A stretch of 57,967 bases of DNA from Terriglobia bacterium (lineage in GTDB: Bacteria > Acidobacteriota > Terriglobia > JAIQFV01): NCBI GenBank assembly GCA_028716525.1, contig JAQUPQ010000024.1, positions 1-57,967 on the forward strand, read 5' to 3'. A program made the position numbers and the translations under genes. The notes under the pieces were generated by a model that saw only the letters and a program-made list of their open reading frames with translations, was not told the DNA's origin and did not search any database. This document shows positions 1-7,117 of this stretch, piece after piece; the stretch's first letter is position 1; each line of letters begins with the position of its first letter.

Positions 1-807
1 GTATTTCACCCATTCCAGACAGAGTCCGTGGGCGGGAGCGGTCCACGGAGCGGCAGAGCGGTCCCTGGCCAGCAGCAATTGAGGAATGGAGTCGACAACA
101 ACATGTTTTTTGCCGACTTCAATCAAGGTTCCCACGATGGCCCGCACCATGCGATGCAAAAATCCGGTCGCCTCAATGCGGTAAACCAGCATCCGACCGT
201 CTTTTTCCTTGATAAGCTCGGACTGCAATATGGTTCGCAATTTGGAAGCCGAAGTTTCCTGTGCATCGCAGAACGAGGTGAAATCATGCTCCCCCAAGAA
301 AGCCAGGGCGGCGGCCGACATCAAATCGACGTTCAGAGCATAAGGAATGTGATACACAAAGTGGCGACGAAACGGCGAACACATGGGATGATTCAAAATG
401 GCGTAGGAATACAGTTTCGATTTGGCGGAATAGCGGGCGTGAAAAGTCTGCTCAACCTCCTGGCAATCGTAGACACGAATTGACGGAGGCAGCAGTTCAT
501 TTAGGGCGTGTTGGAGGTTGGAGGCGGGTATTTTGGAGAGGGTTTTGAAATGGGCCACTTGTCCGCGCGCATGCACGCCCGCGTCGGTCCGCCCGGAACC
601 ATACACAGCGACTTCTTCCGCGCACAATTTCTTGAGCGTTTCTTCCAAGGTTCCTTGTATCGTCACTTGTTTGGGTTGAATTTGCCAGCCGTGAAAATCG
701 GTCCCATCATAGGCGAGCACCAGTCTGATATTGCGGCGCTCCTGCGCTACCACCACTTCATCCAAGGGTTGTGGTTCATTGAGGATTGAGGCGGAGTGCG
801 ATTGCAT
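1..807 (-). CDS. truA: tRNA pseudouridine synthase A (3' end cut by window)
   Basis: TruA isomerises uridine to pseudouridine at positions 38-40 of tRNA anticodon stems. Translating the minus strand from the ATG at 807 gives an uninterrupted frame to the window edge (269 codons, no stop), so the C-terminus is missing or nearly complete. Visible motifs are YDGTDFHGWQ near the N-terminus, the catalytic-Asp segment GSGRTDAGVHARGQV, and FLHRMVRAIVGTLIEVG further on, with a typical TruA tail (AHGLCLEWVKY) at the edge. About 18 residues precede the usual family start, so a later start is possible. It lies 35 bp downstream of pyrE on the same strand and is probably co-transcribed. Confidence 0.95.
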   Translation of the reverse strand, partial: MQSHSASILNEPQPLDEVVVAQERRNIRLVLAYDGTDFHGWQIQPKQVTIQGTLEETLKKLCAEEVAVYGSGRTDAGVHARGQVAHFKTLSKIPASNLQHALNELLPPSIRVYDCQEVEQTFHARYSAKSKLYSYAILNHPMCSPFRRHFVYHIPYALNVDLMSAAALAFLGEHDFTSFCDAQETSASKLRTILQSELIKEKDGRMLVYRIEATGFLHRMVRAIVGTLIEVGKKHVVVDSIPQLLLARDRSAAPWTAPAHGLCLEWVKY

Positions 808-842
808 GGGAAGACCACCTTCAAGGATGAGATCAGGACGGA

Positions 843-1421
843 CTAAGACCGGCTACCCGGCTTCACGATGGGAATACGTTTGGCGCACAGCGGGCACTCA
901 GCAGGCAAATAACTTTTGGCCTCCATAGTCAGGAGAGAGTGCAACGGAATGGTGAACTGAGATGAAACCGATCCCCCGCTCCGGTCGACCAAGGCCCCCA
1001 GCGCAACTACAGACGCCCCCGTAGCCTCCACGGCACGCACGGTCTCCAAGGTCGAAAGACCCGTGGTGATGACATCCTCCACCACCACGGCGCGACTTCC
1101 GCTGCGTAACGAAAAGCCACGGCGCAGCGTCATTTGGCCATTGACTCGTTCGGTGAACAGGGACCGAACATGAAGCGCCCGTGCCACCTCATGCGCGACC
1201 AGGATGCCTCCCAAAGCCGGAGCCACAACCGCAGAGATCTCCCGCGGAGTCTTGAAACAACGGGCCAGCGCCGTCCCCAGCCTTGAGGCCGCTTCCGGGT
1301 CCTGCAACACCAGCGCGCACTGGAAGTATTGATCGCTGTGTCGCCCCGAGGAGAGTTGGAAATGCCCTTCCAAAAGCGCTTGGGACTCGCGGAACAACGT
1401 GATAATCTCTGCTTCGGTCAT
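843..1421 (-). CDS. pyrE: Orotate phosphoribosyltransferase
   Basis: PyrE joins orotate and PRPP to make orotidine 5'-phosphate in de novo pyrimidine synthesis, in the cytoplasm. The protein shows the family N-terminus (LLEGHFQLSSGRHSDQYFQ), a VVAPALGGILVAHEVAR segment and the PRPP-binding loop VVVEDVITTGLSTLETV. I start it at MTEAEII (192 residues, the usual family length). In-frame starts also exist at 1454 (ATG) and 1463 (TTG); none of the three has a good ribosome-binding site. The C-terminal tail ends with CPLCAKRIPIVKPGS, a small Cys pair often seen in this PyrE subgroup. First gene of a likely pyrE-truA unit, divergent from the TolC-like gene. Confidence 0.95.
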   Translation of the reverse strand: MTEAEIITLFRESQALLEGHFQLSSGRHSDQYFQCALVLQDPEAASRLGTALARCFKTPREISAVVAPALGGILVAHEVARALHVRSLFTERVNGQMTLRRGFSLRSGSRAVVVEDVITTGLSTLETVRAVEATGASVVALGALVDRSGGSVSSQFTIPLHSLLTMEAKSYLPAECPLCAKRIPIVKPGSRS

Positions 1422-1578
1422 GGCCTCGGACGGCAGGCCGAAGCTTAAAGACATGCCTGGCAATTGTCAAGAATGATGAAACTTGTGGTAAATCAATGTC
1501 GTATAAAGATTAAAGTCTCGTAATGTTGCGCCTCATCGAAGGCGATTTTTAGTATTAATTTTCAAGGGAGAGCGAACG

Positions 1579-3402
1579 ATGCAAAAGCAAAATCGAAGAC
1601 TGGGCCCGGCTTCGCGTACCGCCATTCATGTGGGTCTGGGTCTGATGATCATCCTCCTGAGTGCCGGGTTGGGATGGGGGCAGGCCGGCAAGGATCCCGG
1701 ATTGAAGCAAACCTTTCCCATGCCGGATTATTTTCGGAATAACATTTTTGGGCGAAATTTTGTGCCGCCCCAGAAAGATCACGTCTCCAATCTGATCGAA
1801 CGCCTGACTCAAGACGGTAAAGTGGCGATCTCGGATCAGGACGTGGTCGCAGTGGCTTTGCAGAACAATCTCGATATTGAAGTCCAACGTCAGTTTTATC
1901 CGGCCGCGCAATATGACGTTCTGAAATCCATGGCGCCATTCGATCCCATCCTCAAAGCCAGTGCGGGTTTCGACCGCGCCAATCAGCCCTCCTCGAGCTT
2001 CCTGCAGACCGGCATCTTTGGTGCCGTCACCTCCGTACCCCGCATGAGTCAGACTTATAATGCATCCTATCTGCAGAACTTTCTGACGGGGACGGCCACC
2101 GAAATCGATTATTTCAATTCTAAATCGTTCGTGGGAAGCCGCCTGGCCAGCTTGAATCCCAGCTTTACGACCCAAATGAAGTTCTCGTTTTTGCAACCCC
2201 TGTTGAAGAATCGAGGTATTGGGGTCAACAGCGAACCCATCAAGGTTGCCAAGAACACTTTGGGCATGACCAAAGAAGCTTTTCGGCAGCAGGTGATCAG
2301 CATTGTCAATCAGGCCCTGAATCTTTACTGGGAATTGGTGTTCGATCGTGAAGATGTGCGAGTGAAGCAGGCTTCCTTGGACCTGGCGACAAAGACCAAT
2401 GAAGATAACAAGCGACAAGTGGAAATCGGCACCTTGGCCCCGATTGACGTGGTGCAATCGGAAACTGCTGTGGCCAGCCGCCGCCAAGACCTTATTACGT
2501 CGCAATATACGCTTCAACAAACTCAGGATAACCTGAAACGATTTCTATCCGGGAAATTGGATCCCGGCGCCATCATTGCCAAGTTGGACCCGGTCGATCA
2601 GGCCAAGCCTCCGGCCGACCAGTCCATCGCCGAGGTCCCCGACTCCATTAGAATCGCCCTTAATAATCGACCGGAGGTCGCGCAAGCTCATCTTGACCTG
2701 AAGAATCGGGATCTGCGGGTGGCCTTTACCAAAAACCAGCTGCTTCCGGAGGTCGATTTGACGGGGTCTTATTCATGGACCGGTTTGGCAGGAAATTCCG
2801 TGGTCGTGGATGCCAACGGCAATCCGGTCTTCAATCCCGACGGAACACGAGAAGTCATTGAGTCCGGATTTCGTAACGCCACGCATCAACTGTTCAGCTT
2901 CCAGTTTCCTGAATATGCTTTCGGAGTAAACATTACTCTTCCTCTGAAGAATCGATCAGCCGAAGCCGATTTCGGGCGGGCTTCTTATGAGCAACGCCAA
3001 TCCGCCAGCAATGTTCGATTGACGGAACAGCAAGTTGCTTTGCAGGTTCGAAATGCCATTACGGTCCTCCAGATGAGCAAGCAACTGACCGAAGCCGCAA
3101 CGCGTACTCGGGAGCTTCAAGAGAAGACACTGGACGCCGAAAACAAGAAATATCAATTAGGCGCTTCGACCATCCGGTTTGTGCTGCAGGAGCAAACCAA
3201 TCTCGCCATTGACCAGAGCGCTGAAGTGCGAGCCGTCGTGAACTGGATCAAGTCCAAGATCTCGCTCGAGACCGCCACGGGCCGCTTGTTGAATGCCTAC
3301 AGCGTTCAGATTGATGATGTGCTGGCAGGAAATGAACCCGCCGGCAAGAATCCCCGCGCTACCCTGACCGGGGCGAGTTTGGCTTCCGGCGCTGCACACT
3401 GA
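1579..3402 (+). CDS. TolC-family outer membrane efflux protein
   Basis: Outer-membrane channel of the TolC/OEP superfamily, which forms the exit duct for tripartite efflux or type I secretion. The 607-residue product has a signal peptide (about residues 1-35, ending GLGWGQA) and two long helical repeat regions; the segment QALNLYWELVFDREDV followed by RQVEIGTLAPIDVVQSE is the classic OEP helix-turn. A strong ribosome-binding site (AGGGAGAG) precedes the ATG. It is longer than E. coli TolC (about 490), mostly through an N-terminal extension before the first repeat. No inner-membrane pump or adaptor gene is adjacent, so the partner is unknown. A clear intrinsic terminator follows. Confidence 0.9.
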   Translation: MQKQNRRLGPASRTAIHVGLGLMIILLSAGLGWGQAGKDPGLKQTFPMPDYFRNNIFGRNFVPPQKDHVSNLIERLTQDGKVAISDQDVVAVALQNNLDIEVQRQFYPAAQYDVLKSMAPFDPILKASAGFDRANQPSSSFLQTGIFGAVTSVPRMSQTYNASYLQNFLTGTATEIDYFNSKSFVGSRLASLNPSFTTQMKFSFLQPLLKNRGIGVNSEPIKVAKNTLGMTKEAFRQQVISIVNQALNLYWELVFDREDVRVKQASLDLATKTNEDNKRQVEIGTLAPIDVVQSETAVASRRQDLITSQYTLQQTQDNLKRFLSGKLDPGAIIAKLDPVDQAKPPADQSIAEVPDSIRIALNNRPEVAQAHLDLKNRDLRVAFTKNQLLPEVDLTGSYSWTGLAGNSVVVDANGNPVFNPDGTREVIESGFRNATHQLFSFQFPEYAFGVNITLPLKNRSAEADFGRASYEQRQSASNVRLTEQQVALQVRNAITVLQMSKQLTEAATRTRELQEKTLDAENKKYQLGASTIRFVLQEQTNLAIDQSAEVRAVVNWIKSKISLETATGRLLNAYSVQIDDVLAGNEPAGKNPRATLTGASLASGAAH

Positions 3403-3435
3403 TCTCCGCGGTAACGACGGTTTATTTTGAAAGCG

Positions 3436-3461
3436 GGGCCGCTTTTCTGCGGCCCTTTTTT
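3436..3461 (+). terminator. Intrinsic terminator after the TolC-like gene
   Basis: GGGCCGC (3436-3442), loop TTTTCT, GCGGCCC (3449-3455), then six T residues. The stem is a perfect 7 bp, all G/C. It lies 34 bp past the TolC-like stop and upstream of the next ATG at 3514, which argues that the glycosyltransferase begins at 3514 and has its own promoter. Confidence 0.9.
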
Positions 3462-3513
3462 ATTCTCCTTTATCTTTCCGGGAAAACCTTTTATCCTTGC
3501 AGCACCTGCCATC

Positions 3514-4287
3514 ATGCGGATTTCTGCAACGATCATCACCTGGAATGAAGAATCGAATTTGAGACGAGCTTGCGAATCGCTTCAGGGCGTCGCAGACGAA
3601 GTCATTGTGGTGGATTCTGAGAGCCGGGATCGCACCGTTGAAATCGCACGGCAATTTACGCCTCATGTCTATGTTCAACCCTTTATCGATTACTCCAAAC
3701 AAAAGAATTTTGCCGCGTCCAAGTCGACTTATCCCTGGATTCTGAGTCTGGATGCGGATGAGTGTTTGAGCGATCGATTGCGCCGCTCGATTCTTGACCA
3801 GAAGTCTGTTCCGGAGCCGCCCCTTGCGGCCTTTAGATGCTCCCGCCTGGCCAATTACCTGGGCGGATGGATTCACCATTCCGGCTGGTACCCGGACTAC
3901 AAGGTGCGGCTCTACCATCGGGACCGCGCCCGCTGGGTGGGCGAATATGTGCACGAGTCTCTGGCGGTGGACGGGCCTATTGGCAAACTGGATGGAGATC
4001 TTCTTCACTACACGGCCGCCACCGTCGAGGAGCATATCGAACGTTTGAACCGCTACACCACCCTGGCGGCCCGGCAGGCCGCGGCCAAAGGAAAGAAATT
4101 CTCCATGTGGGTGTGCACGACAAGCCCGTTGCTGTCTTTTCTGAAATCGTACGTTTTCCGCCTGGGTTTTCTGGACGGATGGCGCGGATTGAGCATCGCC
4201 TCCTTGGCCGCCTGGTATATCTTTGTGCGCGAAGTTAAGCTTCGGGAATTGAATCGCGCCGCTCCCGATGCCGGGGAACAGGTATGA
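3514..4287 (+). CDS. Family 2 glycosyltransferase, WaaE/LgtF-like
   Basis: Inverting glycosyltransferase with a GT-A fold, resembling the beta-1,4-glucosyltransferases that decorate lipopolysaccharide core (WaaE/KdtX, LgtF). Visible are the start MRISATIITWNEESNLRRA, the nucleotide-binding VIVVDSESRDRTVEIA, the metal-binding DADE (WILSLDADECLS) and the acceptor-side segment SGWYPDYKVRLYHRD with WVGEYVHE. A longer in-frame start at 3427 would read through the intrinsic terminator, so I use 3514 (258 residues). The stop overlaps the next gene by 4 bp (ATGA), implying coupled translation with a second glycosyltransferase. The exact sugar and acceptor cannot be read from the sequence. Confidence 0.88.
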   Translation: MRISATIITWNEESNLRRACESLQGVADEVIVVDSESRDRTVEIARQFTPHVYVQPFIDYSKQKNFAASKSTYPWILSLDADECLSDRLRRSILDQKSVPEPPLAAFRCSRLANYLGGWIHHSGWYPDYKVRLYHRDRARWVGEYVHESLAVDGPIGKLDGDLLHYTAATVEEHIERLNRYTTLAARQAAAKGKKFSMWVCTTSPLLSFLKSYVFRLGFLDGWRGLSIASLAAWYIFVREVKLRELNRAAPDAGEQV

Positions 4288-5357
4288 AAGTTATCCACGT
4301 CGATACCAGTCATTCCCTGCGCGGCGGCCAGCAGCAACTCTTGTTTCTTATGGAGGAATTCCGGAAACAAAACGTCGAGCAGAAATTGATTGTCCCTCAA
4401 GTCTCCGCTCTGGCGGATCAGGCTGCCCCGAAGGGTTTTCCCGTTGAACGATTGAATCTTGAAGGCTTGGCGCTCTTTGGCGCCATCGGCCTACTGAGGA
4501 ACTGTTTGGCCGAGTTTCGTCCGGATATCCTCCATCTGCACGACGGACGAGCCCATGGGTTGGGACAATGGGCCAATCAAAAGTCGGGCATTCCGGCGGT
4601 GATTGCGCGGCGAATTGATTTCCCGATCCGGCGCAATTGGTTCTCAGGATGGAAATACGCGCGATCAAAGCAGCGCTTCATCGCCGTTTCCCAAGCAGTT
4701 AAGCAAACTTTAATCGAAAGTGGGATTCCCGAAGGAAGAATCGATGTGGTATACGACTGTGTCGATCCGGCTTTGGAGCCTTCGCTGACGATGAAAAATC
4801 GAAAGAACTCTTCAGAATTCGTTATAGGGTGTGTGGGAGCATTCGAACCTGAAAAAGGACAGGGGCTCTTGATTCAAGCAGTGGCCCGCGCAAAAGAGCG
4901 AATTCCCGGCCTTCGCTGCATACTTGCAGGAGAAGGACAACTACGGGAAGATCTGAAGCACAGGGTGGAGCAATTGTCTTTACCGGGGGTTGTCAGCGTG
5001 GAGCATTTTCCGGAGTCCTTGCCTGAATTCATGGCGCGCTTGGATCTTTTTGTTCTGCCGTCCTTACAAGAAGGTCTGGGATCGATTAATTTGGTCGCCC
5101 TGCGTTGCGGTGTGCCTGTTTTGGCCAGTAATACCGGGGGTGTGTCTGAAATTATCCGGGACCAAAATACCGGTTTCTTGTTTTCCTGTGGAGATGGCTC
5201 TGCGTTGAGCGAAGCCTTGGTGCGACTCCATGACGACCGGGCAACTCTTAGTAGCGTTATTGCACCGGCACAAGAGCACGTCCTCAAGAATTTCAGTTGC
5301 GCGTGGATGGCCGGGGAAACATTGAAAGTTTATCAATCGCTGCTTGAGACAAACTGA
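4284..5357 (+). CDS. Family 4 glycosyltransferase (GT-B), likely lipopolysaccharide assembly
   Basis: Retaining GT-B glycosyltransferase of about 357 residues. The N-terminal half opens MKVIHVDTSHSLRGGQQQ, with the RGGQ loop typical of the family and an HLHDGRAHGLGQWA segment; the C-terminal half holds VIGCVGAFEPEKGQ, the donor-site strand CILAGEGQLREDL, and FVLPSLQEGLGSINLVA. In most GT4 enzymes the last segment ends with a second glutamate (E-x7-E); here that position is valine. The gene is translationally coupled to the upstream family 2 enzyme (4-bp overlap), so the pair probably acts in sequence on one glycan, most likely an LPS core or surface polysaccharide. Donor and acceptor are unknown. 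Confidence 0.88.
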   Translation: MKVIHVDTSHSLRGGQQQLLFLMEEFRKQNVEQKLIVPQVSALADQAAPKGFPVERLNLEGLALFGAIGLLRNCLAEFRPDILHLHDGRAHGLGQWANQKSGIPAVIARRIDFPIRRNWFSGWKYARSKQRFIAVSQAVKQTLIESGIPEGRIDVVYDCVDPALEPSLTMKNRKNSSEFVIGCVGAFEPEKGQGLLIQAVARAKERIPGLRCILAGEGQLREDLKHRVEQLSLPGVVSVEHFPESLPEFMARLDLFVLPSLQEGLGSINLVALRCGVPVLASNTGGVSEIIRDQNTGFLFSCGDGSALSEALVRLHDDRATLSSVIAPAQEHVLKNFSCAWMAGETLKVYQSLLETN

Positions 5358-5368
5358 CGGAAGCAACC

Positions 5369-6208
5369 ATGGGCATTGTCTACTTCTTCATATTCGTGCT
5401 GGGCTTGGTGGTCGGCAGCTTTTTGAATGTCTGCATTGTTCGATTGCCGCAGGACCAGTCGGTCGTCCGGCCTCGCTCGCACTGCCCGCATTGCGGGACT
5501 CTCATTCGCGCCTACGACAATATCCCGGTGTTAAGTTTCCTCATCCTACGTGGACGATGCCGCAGCTGTAGAGCTCCCATCTCGCCGATGTATCCCTTGG
5601 TCGAATTGTTTACGGGTTTGTTGTTTCTTTTCTGCGTGAATCTATACGGACTATCCCCGGAAGCGCTTAAGTACGCTCTGCTCGGAAGCGGTCTGATTGT
5701 TCTCATATTCACGGACTTGAAATTCAGGCTACTGCCTAATGAAATCACCGTGCCGGGAATGGCGCTGGGAATACTGTTCAGTTTCTTTGTTCCCGTCTCC
5801 GATCGGACACTTGATTCCTTTGTTGTGCTGTTGACGGCTGTAAGCCCGAGAGCCGAAGGTCTTCTGCGTTGGTCATCGCTTTCTCCGGTGAATTCACTGG
5901 CCGGCCTGATTTTTGGGGCGGGAATTCTATTTGTTGTTGGAGAGATTTATTTTCGTTTGCGTGGGGTGGAGGGGATGGGCTTGGGGGATGTCAAGATGAT
6001 GGGCCTGGTGGGTGCGTTTGTGGGCTTAAAGCTGACCTTCCTCACAATCCTGGTGGGTTCCATCCTTGGAACCCTGGTGGGACTCGGGGAGATCTTATTC
6101 CATCAGCGAGATCTTAAATACGAGCTCCCCTTCGGCACTTTTTTGGGTTGTGCGGCATTGTTGTTGGCATTGTTTGGAACACCGCTCGTACCTTACCTCT
6201 TACCCTAG
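5369..6208 (+). CDS. pilD: Type IV prepilin peptidase / N-methyltransferase
   Basis: PilD-type aspartyl protease of the inner membrane. It cleaves the leader of type IV prepilins or type II secretion pseudopilins and methylates the new N-terminus. The 279-residue protein has the methyltransferase domain at the N-terminus (VVGSFLNVCIVRLPQ, then a CxxC...CxxC zinc motif: CPHCG and CRSC) and multiple membrane segments. The two catalytic aspartates sit in IFTDLKFRLLPNEIT and GMGLGDVKMMGLVGAFVG. It follows the glycosyltransferase pair after 11 bp on the same strand, so it may be co-transcribed although functionally unrelated. No pilin or secretion genes lie nearby. Confidence 0.95.
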   Translation: MGIVYFFIFVLGLVVGSFLNVCIVRLPQDQSVVRPRSHCPHCGTLIRAYDNIPVLSFLILRGRCRSCRAPISPMYPLVELFTGLLFLFCVNLYGLSPEALKYALLGSGLIVLIFTDLKFRLLPNEITVPGMALGILFSFFVPVSDRTLDSFVVLLTAVSPRAEGLLRWSSLSPVNSLAGLIFGAGILFVVGEIYFRLRGVEGMGLGDVKMMGLVGAFVGLKLTFLTILVGSILGTLVGLGEILFHQRDLKYELPFGTFLGCAALLLALFGTPLVPYLLP

Positions 6209-6260
6209 TCTTCGAAACCCAAAAAGAAAGAAATACCTCACCCCCCTGTCGAACCCCTGC

Positions 6261-7103
6261 TTATTTCTTGATTGGAGGGGGCGCATCCGGGTTGGGCAAC
6301 CCTGGCGGAGGCAGCGCAGGCAGTGGGAGCGATGGCGAAGGCAGCTGCGGAGGATTTGGAGTCTGTCCCCGAAGAAGCAAAGGCGCATTCAAAGCAATCT
6401 GATAATCGGTCTCGCTGATGCGGTGATATCGATAGAGATGATCGAGAATGACACCGCGGCGGTATTCGCTGTAATGGGGGTTTGCCAAAGGATTCATCCG
6501 GCGAGGATTGGGAATGATGGCCGCCAGAACGACGGCTTCTTGCAAGTTTAGTTGGGAAGCCGATTTTCCGAAATAGTATTGAGCCGCGGCCTCGGCCCCG
6601 TATACATTGTCGCCCCATTCGATCACATTCAGGTAAATCTCAAAGATCCGCCGCTTTTCAAGGGTTTGTTCCAAGCGGTGTGCCAGGATGGCCTCCCGGA
6701 ATTTGCGAATGGGATTCTTGGAGGTGGATAAGAACACATTCTTGGCCAATTGCTGAGTAATGGTCGAGGCGCCGCGCGCAAAGCGTTTCTTCTCCCAGTC
6801 TTCGGTGAGGGCTTGCCGCATTCGAGCATAATCAAAACCCTCATGTTGAAAAAAAGCGTCATCCTCTCCAATCAAAACCGCGCTTTTCAAATAGTCCGAA
6901 ATGGCGCTGTAAGAAGCCACAATCTGCATGTGCCGGGGAAGCTTGCCATTGTGTTTTTCGGCATACTCCTCATCCCGCTGCTTCATCAAAGCGGTTTCCT
7001 TCGGAATGGTATCCTGAAGGAAATCCACACTGGGCAAGGTGAAATAGACGTAGGTCATGTACCCGACGAGTGCCAGCAATGCGAGGATGATGATTTTCTT
7101 CAC
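6261..7103 (-). CDS. mtgA: Monofunctional biosynthetic peptidoglycan transglycosylase
   Basis: GT51 glycosyltransferase that polymerises lipid II into glycan strands at the periplasmic face of the membrane, without a transpeptidase domain. One N-terminal membrane anchor (KKIIILALLALVGYMTYVYF) is followed by catalytic motif GEDDAFFQHEGFD (first Glu), RGASTITQQLAKNVFL, and KRRIFEIYLNVIEWGDNVYG. The last 30 or so residues are a proline-rich tail (QLPSPSLPLPALPPPG) not usual in MtgA and perhaps a spacer or partner site. It begins 14 bp after the carboxypeptidase-regulatory repeat protein on the same strand, suggesting a shared transcript that links wall synthesis to that secreted protein. Confidence 0.95.
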   Translation of the reverse strand: MKKIIILALLALVGYMTYVYFTLPSVDFLQDTIPKETALMKQRDEEYAEKHNGKLPRHMQIVASYSAISDYLKSAVLIGEDDAFFQHEGFDYARMRQALTEDWEKKRFARGASTITQQLAKNVFLSTSKNPIRKFREAILAHRLEQTLEKRRIFEIYLNVIEWGDNVYGAEAAAQYYFGKSASQLNLQEAVVLAAIIPNPRRMNPLANPHYSEYRRGVILDHLYRYHRISETDYQIALNAPLLLRGQTPNPPQLPSPSLPLPALPPPGLPNPDAPPPIKK

Positions 7104-7117
7104 AGTGTTGTTGAGTG

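Noticed and set aside
28-789. Plus-strand open frames at the left edge
   Set aside because: The minus strand encodes TruA with its catalytic motif; these are antisense shadows.
1479-1507. TATAAA at 1502 as a -10 box for the TolC-like gene
   Set aside because: No acceptable -35 at 16-18 bp upstream; the nearest TTG box is only 13 bp away.
1555-2520. Long minus-strand open frame of 321 codons opposite the TolC-like gene
   Set aside because: It is antisense to a gene with clear OEP features, signal peptide and ribosome-binding site; its translation has no coherent family features.
3427-3513. N-terminal extension of the family 2 glycosyltransferase
   Set aside because: The extension contains the intrinsic terminator of the preceding gene, and family similarity starts at 3514.
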